Assembly (NCBI GenBank): GCA_039888615.1
Contig: JBDQQS010000023.1
Origin: Flavimaribacter sp039888615
Lineage (GTDB): Bacteria; Pseudomonadota; Alphaproteobacteria; Rhizobiales; Rhizobiaceae
Direction: 5' to 3' (one strand)
DNA: 64,000 nt
Below the pieces are notes generated by a model. The model was not told where the DNA came from. It did no database searches and saw only the letters and a program-made list of their open reading frames with translations. Shown piece by piece: positions 17,221 to 27,359 of the stretch. Position numbers and translations under genes: made by a program. How positions within the stretch are numbered: position 1 is the first letter of the stretch; the number at the start of each line of letters is the position of its first letter.

Positions 17221-18114
17221 ATGGAAAAAGCAGACCTGGAAGAGCTGAGAGGAAAGGTCGCCTGCGGCGCGGTGCTGGAAACGGCGGGTTTTGCCGTCGA
17301 CCCCAAGGAAAGCACGCGCCGCGCGGTCAAATACCGCCGCGGCGACGAGATCATCATCGTCATTCATGACGGTCAGGGGTGGTTCGATCCCCTCTCGGAG
17401 GCCAAGGGCGACGTCTTTCGCCTCGTCGAACACCTCGACGGCCTGCCCTTTGCGGCGGCGCTTTATGTCGTTGCCGATCTGGTCGGCTTCGTTCCTTCAG
17501 AACCGGAATGGAAGCGGCAATCGCGCGAGCGCGCACCCGACCTCTCGGTTCCCGAGCGATGGTCGGCGCGCCGCAAGCCGTGGCCTGGCTCCGCGACCTG
17601 GCGCTACCTGCAGGACGAGCGGGCGCTTCCTGACAGCGTTCTACGCGCAGCCGTCGCCCAGGACCTTCTCCGCGAAGGACCGCAGGGCAGCATGTGGGCT
17701 GCGCATCGGCACGGTTCCGGCGCCGTAACCGGCTGGGAAGAGCGCGGGCCGGATTGGCGTGGTTTTGCGACCGGTGGCGCGAAAGTGCTTTTCCGGCTCG
17801 GACCCGTCGATGGGCCGCGGCTTTGTGTCACCGAAGCCGCGATCGACGCCATGAGCCTTGCCGCGCTCGAGGACCAGCGTCCGGACACGCGCTATTTGAG
17901 CACCGGCGGCGGTTGGTCGCCGGCGAGTTTCGAGGCCTTGCTCGATCTCGCCGTTCGGGAAGACGCCCTCCTGGTGGCGGCCACCGACAACAATGCGCAA
18001 GGGGAAACCTTTGCCGAAAGGCTCGAGGCGCTCGCCAACGATGCCGGTTGCGGGTTCGTGCGGCTGCGGCCGGAGCTGGAGGACTGGAACGAGGATTTGA
18101 AGGCGAAAAGATGA
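17221..18114 (+). CDS. DUF3991 and TOPRIM domain protein
   Basis: This 297-residue protein begins with a DUF3991 region (LEELRGKVACGAVLETAGF, then DGQGWFDPLSEAKGDVFRLV), which resembles the zinc-less CHC2 primase fold. It ends with a TOPRIM-type domain: LCVTEAAIDAMSLAAL, then LLVAATDNNAQGETFAERL. Such proteins are common on rhizobial plasmids and ICEs and are annotated as primase-like. A hairpin at 17199-17213 (CCGCG...CGCGG) lies just before the ATG. It is the first gene of the backbone after the IS110 insertion. Confidence 0.85.
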   Translation: MEKADLEELRGKVACGAVLETAGFAVDPKESTRRAVKYRRGDEIIIVIHDGQGWFDPLSEAKGDVFRLVEHLDGLPFAAALYVVADLVGFVPSEPEWKRQSRERAPDLSVPERWSARRKPWPGSATWRYLQDERALPDSVLRAAVAQDLLREGPQGSMWAAHRHGSGAVTGWEERGPDWRGFATGGAKVLFRLGPVDGPRLCVTEAAIDAMSLAALEDQRPDTRYLSTGGGWSPASFEALLDLAVREDALLVAATDNNAQGETFAERLEALANDAGCGFVRLRPELEDWNEDLKAKR

Positions 18115-18322
18115 AAGAAGGATGGAAGCTCGGAGGAGAGGGACGGCTGCCGCATGCCCGCCGCCCGCCTCAAGGGTGAAGCTCCGCCCGGCTGACGCCG
18201 GCCCTTGACCCGGCCGGACGGAGAGGCGGCGCCAAGAAGGGGTCCGGAAGGGCTGAAGAAGATGGTGATGCCGAAAGGGTGCGCCGCGCTCCAGCCCGTG
18301 ACAGGCCCCAAAGGAGCCCGCC

Positions 18323-18919
18323 ATGACCTCTCCCATCCGCAAGATCTATTTCGGAATCGCCGACCGCCATCTCATGTTCAGATTATTCGACCGCCATGCG
18401 CAGCGACCCAACCGCTGGCAGACCGATAACGGCGCGCTTTACTCCGGCGAGTGGTTCGAAATCTCAGCTGCCCAGCACGACTACATGCTGGAAATCCTGC
18501 CGCCCCTGTGGATGCGCGGCGAAATGTTCGCCATGCGCGAATTCCTGACCGGCAGCATCACCAGCGTCTTTTATACGCTCAGCATCAATGGCGTGACACG
18601 GTACTTCCACGCCTATTGCGATCTGTCCGATCCGCGCTCGCCCTATGACATGCGCGACGCCATCGTCGAGCGCGAACGGCAGCCGGTTAGGGCGATGACC
18701 CGCGCCGAGCGCATCGAGCACATCTGGAGCGCCACTCATGACGATTATCGCGGTTATGCGGGCGCGGACTTCTGGCCGGAACATCGCGGCAAACGGACTG
18801 TCATCGTCTACGGCAATCCCGGCACGCGGTTCGAACTGCTCGAGAGCCTGAGCGATCAGCAGATCTCCGAGAAGCTGCCGATGCATTTGCGTCACCTCCT
18901 GCTGCCCGAAGCCGCGTGA
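18323..18919 (+). CDS. DUF1419 domain protein
   Basis: This 198-residue protein has the DUF1419 opening PIRKIYFGIADRHLMFRLFDRH, then NGALYSGEWFEISAAQHDYML and the segment LPPLWMRGEMFAMREFLTG. The family occurs on alphaproteobacterial plasmids and has no known activity. GGAGC lies six bases before the ATG. The stop overlaps the possible GTG of the DUF3085 gene, so the two are likely co-expressed. A 208-base GC-rich leader separates it from the TOPRIM gene. Confidence 0.8.
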   Translation: MTSPIRKIYFGIADRHLMFRLFDRHAQRPNRWQTDNGALYSGEWFEISAAQHDYMLEILPPLWMRGEMFAMREFLTGSITSVFYTLSINGVTRYFHAYCDLSDPRSPYDMRDAIVERERQPVRAMTRAERIEHIWSATHDDYRGYAGADFWPEHRGKRTVIVYGNPGTRFELLESLSDQQISEKLPMHLRHLLLPEAA

Positions 18920-18927
18920 GGCCCGCC

Positions 18928-19326
18928 ATGTTCACATTTCCGATTCTTGCGGTGCGCAAGGTCATCGCGCGCGGGGAAGCCGATGCCGCCGCCAATGGAG
19001 GCTTCCGCAATCCCTATTACGGCACCCGGCCGGGAGAGGGCGAGAAGCCCGGCTTTTGGCTCGTCGGCGACGAGGGGGTCTACATCATCTCCAACGGCAA
19101 ACTCGCCGAGGGTCAGAAACCGCTCGTCGTTTATTCGACCGAGTGCCATCCGAAGGGCGATACCGACTGGTGGGACTACAAGCGTCGGCATTTCGGGGGC
19201 GATGACGGCATCGAATTCATCGACGCCGATCTGCTGGTTCCAAGCTTCAACCGGAGTTTCGGGATCACACACCTCGGCATCCAGCTCACCGAGAACGACA
19301 TCTCGTTCTCGCTGATCACCCGCTAA
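18928..19326 (+). CDS. DUF3085 domain protein
   Basis: The ATG at 18928 has a GAGG six bases upstream and gives 132 residues (FTFPILAVRKVIARGEADA). A GTG at 18916 overlapping the DUF1419 stop is the alternative start. Diagnostic segments are PYYGTRPGEGEKPGFWLVGDEG, VYSTECHPKGDTDWWDYKR and FGGDDGIEFIDADLL. DUF3085 genes regularly accompany DUF1419 and the large methylase-helicase on rhizobial mobile elements. The function is unknown. Confidence 0.78.
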   Translation: MFTFPILAVRKVIARGEADAAANGGFRNPYYGTRPGEGEKPGFWLVGDEGVYIISNGKLAEGQKPLVVYSTECHPKGDTDWWDYKRRHFGGDDGIEFIDADLLVPSFNRSFGITHLGIQLTENDISFSLITR

Positions 19327-19412
19327 CCGCACTTCCACTTCCGCACCTCCCCGACGCTACCGGCTCGCCCGGCGGCGCAGCTTCGTGCGCCCGCCTCACA
19401 GGAGACATCGCT

Positions 19413-22400
19413 ATGTCAGACCACGATCCCTTCACCCTCGACATGTTCGGCAGTTCGCAGAACGCTTTATCGTCCGGGCTCGGCCTCGGCGTGACCGCCT
19501 TTTCCCCCGATCCGAAGACCGAAACGGCCGAACCCGATCGTCCATCCGATGACCAAACCAACAGCCGAACTCCGGCCGCTCCTTCCCACAAGCCCGCTAC
19601 CGATGAGCCGGCGCGCGGCAGCAATTTCCATCTCTTCGGAAGCCGCGATCTCGCGAAGGGCTGGAAAGCCCGCGCACGTGACAATCTCGAAGCGATTGCG
19701 CTTGCCGCGACGATCGCGGCCGAGGATCGGCCCGCGACGCCAGCCGAGCAGGCGCGTCTCATCCGCTTCATCGGCTTCGGCGCCTCCGACCTGGCCAACA
19801 CTGTCTTCCTTCGGCCCGGCGAGGAGGGATTCCCCAAGGGGTGGGAAGAGTTGGGTGAAGAGCTGCAGGCATCCGTGAACGAGGCCGACTACGCCTCGCT
19901 CGCCCGCTGCACGCAATATGCCCATTTCACGCCGGAGTTCATCATCCGCGCGATCTGGAAAGGCCTCCAACGGCTCGGCTGGCGCGGCGGCCGCGTCCTC
20001 GAACCGGGCATCGGGATCGGGTTGTTTCCGGCACTGATGCCGGAGGCATTCCACGATGCGTCTTTTGTAACCGGCGTCGAACTCGATCCGGTCACCGCGC
20101 GCATCGCCCGGCTCCTGCAGCCGGTCGCCCGCATCATCGAGGGCGATTTCGCGCGCACCGATCTGCCGGCGCATTTCGATCTGGCCATCGGCAATCCACC
20201 GTTTTCCGACCGGACCGTGCGGTCTGACCGCGCCTACCGGTCGATGGGTCTGCGTCTGCATGATTATTTCGTCGCGCGGTCGATCGATCTCTTGAAACCC
20301 GGCGCGCTCGCCGCCTTCGTCACCTCTTCGGGCACGATGGACAAGGTGGACGCGACGGCGCGCGAGCACATCGCCAAATCCGCCGATCTGATCGCCGCCA
20401 TCCGTCTGCCCGAAGGCAGTTTTCGCGCCGATGCCGGCACCGATGTCGTCGTCGACATCCTGTTCTTCCGCAAGCGCAAGCCGGGCGAGCCGCAGGACGA
20501 CGCAAGCTGGCTCGATCTTGCCGAGGTCGTTCCCGCCAGCGAGGACAGCGAAGCTATGCGCGTCAATCGCTGGTTCGCCGACCACCCCGATCATATCCTT
20601 GGCCGCCACGCGATCACATCCGGCCCCTTCGGCGAGACCTATACGTGCCTCGCCCGTGACAGCGACCTCGCGGACGATCTGGACGCGGCCATCCTCTCCC
20701 TTCCGGACGACCTATATGACGGGGAGCCTGACGCAATCGATATCGATCTCGAACTTGGGGCGAGCCTGGCGGATATCGTCAGAACCGAGGATGCGCATCT
20801 CCGCGAGGGCAGTTTTGTCTACGATGCATCGAGGGGCCTGATGCAGGTCCTCGACGGCAAACCCGCTCCGGTTCCCGTCCGCACGGGCCGGTCCGGCGAG
20901 GGGTTTTCTGAGAAGCAGATCAACATCGTCAGGAAGCTGATCCCCGTGCGGGACGCCGTGCGCGCGGTCCTCAAGGCCCAGGAGACCGATCAGCCATGGC
21001 GCGACCTGCAGGTGAAGCTGCGCATCGCCTGGTCGAGCTTCGTCCGCGAGTTCGGTCCGATCAATCACACCAGGGTGTCGATCACGGAAAACGAGGGGAC
21101 GGGGGAGACGCGCGAGACGCATCGCCGACCGAACCTGCAGCCCTTCCTCGACGATCCCGACTGCTGGCTGGTCGCCTCCATCGAGAATTACGATCTCGAT
21201 ACGGATACCGCGAAGCCCGGCCCGATCTTTTCCGAACGGGTGATTGCGCCGCCGTCGCCGCCGGTAATTACCAGTGCCACCGATGCACTTGCCGTCGTTC
21301 TCAACGAACGCGGTCATGTCGATCCCGACCACATCGCCGAGCTTTTGCATGAAGACCGCGAGACGGTCATCGAGGAACTTGGCAGCGCCATCTACCGAGA
21401 CCCAGCCGACGGTTCCTGGCAGACATCGGACGCCTACCTTTCAGGGCCGGTCCGCGACAAGCTGGCGATCGCCGAGGCGGCCGTCGAGCTCGACCCGGCC
21501 TACAGCCGCAATGTCGAGGCTCTGGAGGCGGTACAACCGGCCGACCTCAGCCCGTCCGAGATTACCGCGCGGCTCGGTGCACCCTGGATCCCCGCCTCCG
21601 ATGTCGTCGACTTCGTCAAGGAGACGATGGGAACGGACATCACGATCCGGCACATGCCGGAGCTTGCCTCCTGGACGGTCGATGCGCGTATGCTGGCCTA
21701 TCGCGCCGAGGGCACGTCGGAATGGGGCACCAAGCGCCGGCATGCCGGCGAGCTGCTCGCCGATGCCCTCAACAGCCGCATCCCGCAGATCTTCGATACG
21801 GTGAAGGACGGCGATAGCGAACGGCGAGTGCTCAATGTCGTCGACACCGAGGCGGCGAAGGAAAAGCTCACCAAGATCAAGACCGCCTTCCAGACATGGG
21901 TCTGGTCCGATCCGGATCGCACCGACCGTCTGGCGCGGGTCTATAATGACCGCTTCAACAATATCGCGCCCCGATCCTTCGACGGGGACCATCTGCAACT
22001 CCCGGGCGCCTCAGGCGCCTTTGTTCTTTATGGCCACCAGAAACGCGGCATCTGGCGGATCATCTCGTCGGGCGCCACCTATCTTGCCCACGCCGTCGGC
22101 GCCGGCAAGACCATGACGATGGCGGCCGCCATCATGGAGCAACGCCGGCTGGGCCTGATCTCGAAAGCCATGCTGGTTGTGCCCGGCCATTGCCTGGCGC
22201 AGGCCGCCCGCGAGTTCCTGGCGCTGTACCCGACCGCGCGCATTCTCGTCGCCGACGAGACCAATTTCACCAAGGACAAGCGCCATCGCTTCCTGTCGCG
22301 CGCCGCGACGGCCAATTGGGACGCGATCATTATCACCCATTCGGCCTTCAAGTTCATCGCCGTTCCTACCGAATTCGAAAAGCAGATGATCGAGGATGAA

Positions 22401-24518
22401 CTCACGCTCTACGAGGAGCTGCTCTCCCGGATTGAAAGTGACGACCGGATGTCGCGCAAGCGGCTGGAGCGGCTGAAGGAGGGCATGAAGGACCGGCTGG
22501 AATCGCTGGCGACCGTCAAGGACGATCTCCTGACGATTTCCGAGATCGGCGTTGACCAGATCATCGTCGACGAGGCGCAGGAGTTCAGAAAGCTCAGCTT
22601 CGCCACCAACATGTCGACCCTGAAAGGCGTCGATCCGAACGGGTCGCAGCGGGCCTGGGACCTCTATGTCAAATCGCGGTTTATCGAGACGAAGAACCCC
22701 GGCCGGGCGCTCGTACTCGCCTCCGGCACGCCGATCACCAACACGCTCGGAGAAATGTTCTCGGTGCAGCGCTTCCTCGGCTTCGACGCGCTGAAGGAGC
22801 GCGGGTTGCACGAATTCGATGCCTGGGCCTCGACCTTCGGCGACGTGGCGACCGAGCTCGAATTGCAGCCATCCGGGAAATACAGGCCCGTCTCGCGCTT
22901 TGCGACCTTCGTCAATGTGCCGGAACTGATCGCCATGTTCCGCTCGTTCGCCGACGTCGTCTTGCCGGAGGACCTGAAGCAATATGTGAAAATCCCCGCC
23001 GTCTCGACCGGCAAGCGCCAGATCGTCACCGCCAAGCCGAAGGATGACTTCAAGCTCTACCAGCAGGTGCTCGAGGCGCGCATCAAGGCGATTGAAAAGC
23101 GTGAGAGCCCTGCCAAGCCCGGCGACGACATCCTGCTCTCGGTCATTACCGACGGCCGCCATGCCGCGATCGATCTCCGGCTGGTCGATCCCGACAATGA
23201 CAATGAGCCGGACAACAAGCTCAACAAGCTGATCGCCAATGCCCATCGCATCTGGCGCGAGACCGGCTCCAACATCTATCTGACTCGCGAGGGCAAGCCG
23301 TTCGATCTGCCAGGCGCAGCCCAGATGATCTTCTCCGATCTCGGCACGATCAGCGTCGAGAAAAGCAGGGGCTTCTCCGCCTATCGCTGGATCCGCGACG
23401 AACTCGTCCGGCTCGGCGTTCCGGCCTCTGAAATCGCCTTCATGCAGGATTACAAGAAGACCGAGGCCAAGCACCGGCTCTTCGCCGACGTCAATGCCGG
23501 CAAGATCCGCTTCCTGATCGGTTCGTCGGAAACCATGGGCACCGGCGTCAACGCCCAGCTTCGCCTCAAGGCGCTCCACCACCTCGACGTGCCCTGGCTC
23601 CCCTCGCAGATTGAACAGCGGGAGGGCCGCATCGAACGGCAAGGCAATCCGCATGAGGAGATCGATATCTTCGCTTACGCCACCGAAGGCTCGATGGATG
23701 CGCAGATGTGGCAGAACAACGAGCGCAAGGCCCGGTTCATTGCCGCGGCGCTCTCCGGCGACACCTCCGTGCGCCGGCTGGAGGATCTCGGCGAGGGCCA
23801 GGCCAACCAGTTCGCCATGGCCAAAGCGATCGCGTCCGGCGATCAGCGGCTGATGCAAAAGGCTGGCCTCGAAGCCGATATCGCGCGGCTCGAACGCTTG
23901 CGCGCGGCGCATCGCGACGATCTCTTCGCCGTCCGCCGCCAGATCCGCAACGCCGAACGCGACATCGAACACGACACACGGCGGATCGCCGAGATCGGCA
24001 AGGACATCGAGCGCAGGATTCCGACAGCGGGCGACGCCTTCGCCATGACAATTGCCGGGCAATCCTTCACCGAGCGCAAGCCCGCCGGCCGCGCGCTGAT
24101 GAAGGAAATCATGACCCTCGTGCATCTGCGGGAGGAGGATGAAAAGACCCTAGCCGCGATCGGCGGCTTCGATCTGGTCTTCTCCGGCCAGCGCTTCGGA
24201 AACGACGAATTCCAATACGATGTCGCGCTCGCCCGAACCGGCGCGGAGACCGACATCGATCTCGCCCTGACCGTCACGCCGCTCGGCGCCGTCTCGCGCA
24301 TCGAACATGTCCTGGCCAGTTTCGAGGACGAGCGGTCGCAGTATCGGTTCCGGCTCGATGACGCCAAGCGCCGGCTCGCCTCCTACCAGTCCCGCCAGGG
24401 CGGCGAATTCGGCTTCGAGGAGGAGCTTGCCGACAAACTCCGGCAGCTCGACGCCATCGAGGCCGATCTGGCGGACGAGGTCCTGAAGGAGGGAAAGAAG
24501 GCCATGGAGGCGGCCTGA
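19413..24518 (+). CDS. Giant DNA methylase-SNF2/DEAD helicase protein (DarB-like)
   Basis: This 1701-residue protein combines an N6-adenine methyltransferase-like domain with a superfamily 2 helicase. The methylase has an SAM-binding motif LEPGIGIG (196-203) and a catalytic NPPF (261-264). The helicase has Walker A VGAGKTM near residue 893, DEAQEF near 1054, and a C-terminal lobe with ETMGTGVNAQ, then QREGRIERQGN. The C-terminal 250 residues are coiled-coil-like. Related proteins on phages and ICEs (P1 DarB-like) protect incoming DNA from restriction; the same is inferred here. The reading frame is intact over 5.1 kb. A leader of about 90 bases precedes it. Confidence 0.85.
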   Translation: MSDHDPFTLDMFGSSQNALSSGLGLGVTAFSPDPKTETAEPDRPSDDQTNSRTPAAPSHKPATDEPARGSNFHLFGSRDLAKGWKARARDNLEAIALAATIAAEDRPATPAEQARLIRFIGFGASDLANTVFLRPGEEGFPKGWEELGEELQASVNEADYASLARCTQYAHFTPEFIIRAIWKGLQRLGWRGGRVLEPGIGIGLFPALMPEAFHDASFVTGVELDPVTARIARLLQPVARIIEGDFARTDLPAHFDLAIGNPPFSDRTVRSDRAYRSMGLRLHDYFVARSIDLLKPGALAAFVTSSGTMDKVDATAREHIAKSADLIAAIRLPEGSFRADAGTDVVVDILFFRKRKPGEPQDDASWLDLAEVVPASEDSEAMRVNRWFADHPDHILGRHAITSGPFGETYTCLARDSDLADDLDAAILSLPDDLYDGEPDAIDIDLELGASLADIVRTEDAHLREGSFVYDASRGLMQVLDGKPAPVPVRTGRSGEGFSEKQINIVRKLIPVRDAVRAVLKAQETDQPWRDLQVKLRIAWSSFVREFGPINHTRVSITENEGTGETRETHRRPNLQPFLDDPDCWLVASIENYDLDTDTAKPGPIFSERVIAPPSPPVITSATDALAVVLNERGHVDPDHIAELLHEDRETVIEELGSAIYRDPADGSWQTSDAYLSGPVRDKLAIAEAAVELDPAYSRNVEALEAVQPADLSPSEITARLGAPWIPASDVVDFVKETMGTDITIRHMPELASWTVDARMLAYRAEGTSEWGTKRRHAGELLADALNSRIPQIFDTVKDGDSERRVLNVVDTEAAKEKLTKIKTAFQTWVWSDPDRTDRLARVYNDRFNNIAPRSFDGDHLQLPGASGAFVLYGHQKRGIWRIISSGATYLAHAVGAGKTMTMAAAIMEQRRLGLISKAMLVVPGHCLAQAAREFLALYPTARILVADETNFTKDKRHRFLSRAATANWDAIIITHSAFKFIAVPTEFEKQMIEDELTLYEELLSRIESDDRMSRKRLERLKEGMKDRLESLATVKDDLLTISEIGVDQIIVDEAQEFRKLSFATNMSTLKGVDPNGSQRAWDLYVKSRFIETKNPGRALVLASGTPITNTLGEMFSVQRFLGFDALKERGLHEFDAWASTFGDVATELELQPSGKYRPVSRFATFVNVPELIAMFRSFADVVLPEDLKQYVKIPAVSTGKRQIVTAKPKDDFKLYQQVLEARIKAIEKRESPAKPGDDILLSVITDGRHAAIDLRLVDPDNDNEPDNKLNKLIANAHRIWRETGSNIYLTREGKPFDLPGAAQMIFSDLGTISVEKSRGFSAYRWIRDELVRLGVPASEIAFMQDYKKTEAKHRLFADVNAGKIRFLIGSSETMGTGVNAQLRLKALHHLDVPWLPSQIEQREGRIERQGNPHEEIDIFAYATEGSMDAQMWQNNERKARFIAAALSGDTSVRRLEDLGEGQANQFAMAKAIASGDQRLMQKAGLEADIARLERLRAAHRDDLFAVRRQIRNAERDIEHDTRRIAEIGKDIERRIPTAGDAFAMTIAGQSFTERKPAGRALMKEIMTLVHLREEDEKTLAAIGGFDLVFSGQRFGNDEFQYDVALARTGAETDIDLALTVTPLGAVSRIEHVLASFEDERSQYRFRLDDAKRRLASYQSRQGGEFGFEEELADKLRQLDAIEADLADEVLKEGKKAMEAA

Positions 24519-24787
24519 GAAAGGAAAAGAGCGGGAGGGGGACCGGTCGCGGAGCGGGCGGGCCGGAGACGCTGACGCTCAACCGCCGCCTGCGCCATCC
24601 CGGCCCGTCGTCCTTCGCAGGGCTTGTGAGCCCCGCTTGCCATCCCTGCTCGTTTGGCCGGGCAGGGATGCTCGGCCGAAGTTGCACCGGCCCGCCCGCT
24701 CTGCGGTCCCGGGGATGTCTTCGAGAAGAAGACGAGAAAGGGAACCGGCGGCATGCCGGGCCCACAATCCTCGAACAGGAGCTTCCC

Positions 24788-26467
24788 ATGCATATCATCA
24801 AGATCGACCCGCGCGCGCTCAAGGACAATCCCGACGACGCCCGCAAATCTAAATCCACGCCGCAGGGCGATGCGCTGCTGGCCGCGACCATCAAGGCCGT
24901 CGGTATCATCCAGCCGCCCGTCGTGTCTCCCGAGGCCGATGGCGGCAACGGCTTCATCATCCAGGCCGGTCATCGCCGCACCAGGGGCGCGATCGCGGTC
25001 GAGCTCGAGGAGATCGAGGTCATTGTGACCGATGCGGCCGAGGATGGCGGCGCCATGCGCTCCATGGTCGAGAACATCGCCCGCGAACCGCTCAACCCGG
25101 TCGATCAGTGGCGCGCGATCGAGCGGCTTGTCGCGCTCGGCTGGACCGAGGAAGGCATCGCCGCGGCGCTGTCGCTTTCGGTGCGCCAGATCAAGAAGCT
25201 CCGGCTTCTCGCCAATGTGCTTCCGGCCATGCTGGACCAGATGGCGAAGGGCGACATGCCGGACGAGCGGCAGCTCAGGACCATCGCCGCCGCCTCGATC
25301 GCCGACCAGAAAGAAGTCTGGAAGGCCCACAAGCCAAAGAAGAACGAGACCACGACCTGGTGGTCGGTCGCCAACGGCCTCTCGAAGACCCGCATGTATG
25401 CGCGCGACGCCAGTTTCGACGACGAGCTGGCACAAGCCTACGGCATCGCCTGGGTCGAGGACCTCTTCGCACCGGCCGACGAGGACAGCCGTTACACCAC
25501 CGATGTCGAGGCCTTCCTCGGTGCCCAGCAGGAGTGGATGAGCAACAACCTGCCCAAGAACGGCCTGATCACCGAGTCCAACAATTGGGGCCAGCCGGAA
25601 TTGCCCAAGAAGGCCGAGCGCGTCTACGGCAAGCCGAAGAAGTCCGACCATACGGCGATGTATCTCGACCGTGAGGGCAAGGTGCAATCGGTCGTCTACC
25701 GGATGCCCGAGCCCCAAACAGCGAACGGAATATCGGTGAAAGGCAAGGGTGGCGAGGGCGGCGCCGTCGCGCCGGCGCAGCGCCCGGACGTCACCCAGAA
25801 GGGCCAGGACATGATCGGCGACTTCCGCACCGATGCGCTGCACGAAGCGCTTCAACGCGCACCGATCGAGGATGACACCCTGATGGCGCTGCTCGTCATC
25901 GCCTTTGCCGGTCAAAACGTTCGCGTCGATTCCGGTTCGGGCAATACCGGTTCGTTCCGCAGCCAGATCGCACCCCATGCCGCGGCCCTTGTCGATGAGA
26001 CCGGTAATCTCCCGTTCGACAAGGACACGCTCCGCGTCGCGGTCCGCTCGGTGCTGATCGAGGTGCTGTCGTGCCGCCGCAACATGTCGAACAGCGGCAT
26101 CGTCTCGCGGATTGCCGGCGCGGTCGTCGGAGCCGACAGCTTCCTGCCCAACATGGGGAGGGAGGATTTCCTCCTTTGCCTCTCCCGGCAGGCCCTCGAA
26201 GGCGCGTGCGCGGACACTTCGGTTCTGCCCCGCAACAAGGTTCGCGACACCCGCGCCGCGCTCGTCGAGCATTTCCAGGAGGAGCGCTTCGTCCACGGGG
26301 CGGCGCTGTTCGCGCCGGACGCGAACGAACTCGCCGACTGGAAGGCCAGTAACGAAATCGTCGATGACGAGGAGGCCGGGGATGCCGACGGCTCCGTCGA
26401 GGACCCGGAGGAGGGCGACATCGACCCGGATGCCGTCTCCGAGGGTTTCCGCGAAGCCGCCGAATAG
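24788..26467 (+). CDS. ParB/Spo0J-like nuclease-domain protein
   Basis: The ATG at 24788, with AGGAG upstream, gives 559 residues starting MHIIKIDPRALKDNPDDAR. The N-terminal ParB domain shows KAVGIIQPPVV, QAGHRRTRGAIA and ENIAREPLNPVDQWRAIERL. A helix-turn-helix follows (GWTEEGIAAALSLSVRQIKKL). The long C-terminal half is unlike partition ParB and is typical of plasmid and ICE ParB-like proteins of unknown role. No parA is adjacent, so a partition role is doubtful. An acidic tail (DEEAGDADG, DPEEGDIDPD) ends the protein, and an intrinsic terminator follows. Confidence 0.82.
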   Translation: MHIIKIDPRALKDNPDDARKSKSTPQGDALLAATIKAVGIIQPPVVSPEADGGNGFIIQAGHRRTRGAIAVELEEIEVIVTDAAEDGGAMRSMVENIAREPLNPVDQWRAIERLVALGWTEEGIAAALSLSVRQIKKLRLLANVLPAMLDQMAKGDMPDERQLRTIAAASIADQKEVWKAHKPKKNETTTWWSVANGLSKTRMYARDASFDDELAQAYGIAWVEDLFAPADEDSRYTTDVEAFLGAQQEWMSNNLPKNGLITESNNWGQPELPKKAERVYGKPKKSDHTAMYLDREGKVQSVVYRMPEPQTANGISVKGKGGEGGAVAPAQRPDVTQKGQDMIGDFRTDALHEALQRAPIEDDTLMALLVIAFAGQNVRVDSGSGNTGSFRSQIAPHAAALVDETGNLPFDKDTLRVAVRSVLIEVLSCRRNMSNSGIVSRIAGAVVGADSFLPNMGREDFLLCLSRQALEGACADTSVLPRNKVRDTRAALVEHFQEERFVHGAALFAPDANELADWKASNEIVDDEEAGDADGSVEDPEEGDIDPDAVSEGFREAAE

Positions 26468-26494
26468 CGACCTCTTCCCTTCCGAATGCACATC

Positions 26495-26523
26495 ACGCCG
26501 CCGGCATCGTCCGGCGGCGTTTT
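26495..26523 (+). terminator. Intrinsic terminator after the ParB-like gene
   Basis: A perfect 10-bp stem ACGCCGCCGG / CCGGCGGCGT with a six-base loop is followed by a short T-run. It lies 28 bases after the stop codon. Confidence 0.88.
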
Positions 26524-26553
26524 CGTTCCCACTCTCCAAACAAGGACGACACC

Positions 26554-27015
26554 ATGTCCGCCAAACTCATTTTCGACCATGCGCCGATAGGCGCGATCAT
26601 CGCCTATTCGGACGGCACGCCGCGGCCGCCGGAGCGTCACCGCAGGAAACTTGCCGACTGGCAAAACCGCAACGGGGTCGGGCGGCTGATTTGCAAGCGT
26701 GCGGCTGTCGAGCGGGGCGCCCACACGATCCCCGCTTCCTTCACCCTGCATGAGAGCGATTTCGGGTCCAACGGCACGGTCGTCATGCGGGTCTACAAGA
26801 CATTCGTTGTGAACTCACCACGTGACTTCACGGTGCGCGAGTTGCCTGAACCCGGCTCGGTCCTCGTCATGAGCCGGCCGGGCGACCTCGGGGAGCTCGT
26901 CCATCTCGCCGCAAACCGCATCGCCGCCGAAGACTGGCTCACCAGGCACGGCTATCCCGAAGCCGAACTGCAGGATGTCACTTCGCCGGCACCCGATGCA
27001 GGGAGGGCGGCGTGA
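26554..27015 (+). CDS. Conserved hypothetical protein of rhizobial mobile elements
   Basis: This 153-residue protein is not assigned to a named family. It starts SAKLIFDHAPIGAIIAYSDG and contains PPERHRRKLADWQNRNGVGRLI. It has no signal peptide or membrane segment. The gene follows the ParB terminator by about 30 bases and its stop overlaps the next gene (GTGA), suggesting co-translation. Codon use resembles its neighbours. Confidence 0.75.
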   Translation: MSAKLIFDHAPIGAIIAYSDGTPRPPERHRRKLADWQNRNGVGRLICKRAAVERGAHTIPASFTLHESDFGSNGTVVMRVYKTFVVNSPRDFTVRELPEPGSVLVMSRPGDLGELVHLAANRIAAEDWLTRHGYPEAELQDVTSPAPDAGRAA

Positions 27016-27359
27016 CTGTCCCCGGGGGAACAAACCAGCTCTCTCGGATGGAAGCAGCGCACCGCCAGACGAAGGCGCATCTCGAACTGATCGAACGCCA
27101 GATATCGGCCAGGGCGGAACGCATGACCACGACAGCCAAGGCGAAGGCCCGAAGACATCCCTGCGGGCGATCGCGCTGGACGCGGTCGGATGAGGCCACA
27201 TTTCGGGCCTATGTCGAGCAGCTCAGCTTCGAGCGGCGCGGCGAAATCGATGCCCTCAGTCGTAAGCTCACCCGGCAGGAGCATGCGATCACAGCCGTCA
27301 GGGCAAAGACCATCAGCAACGGGCCGACCAGCAAAGCGGGTGCGCAAGCCGTATTGTGA
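27012..27359 (+). CDS. Small hypothetical protein, highly basic
   Basis: This 115-residue frame starts at GTG overlapping the previous stop (GTGA). The protein is arginine- and lysine-rich and helical: EAAHRQTKAHLELIERQISAR, then RRGEIDALSRKLTRQEHAI, a likely coiled coil. No family was recognised. The overlap and uninterrupted frame support it, but the composition is simple and it could be a chance frame. Confidence 0.5.
   Translation: MTVPGGTNQLSRMEAAHRQTKAHLELIERQISARAERMTTTAKAKARRHPCGRSRWTRSDEATFRAYVEQLSFERRGEIDALSRKLTRQEHAITAVRAKTISNGPTSKAGAQAVL

Noticed and set aside
22011..24125. 704-residue minus-strand frame opposite the methylase-helicase
   Set aside because: It is an antisense shadow caused by high GC; the plus-strand protein has clear catalytic motifs.
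24788..26467. Plasmid partition (parABS) locus
   Set aside because: No ParA and no evident parS repeats; the long C-terminus differs from partition ParB.
24383..26539. 718-residue minus-strand frame opposite the ParB-like gene
   Set aside because: Antisense shadow with no family signature; the plus-strand ParB domain is clear.
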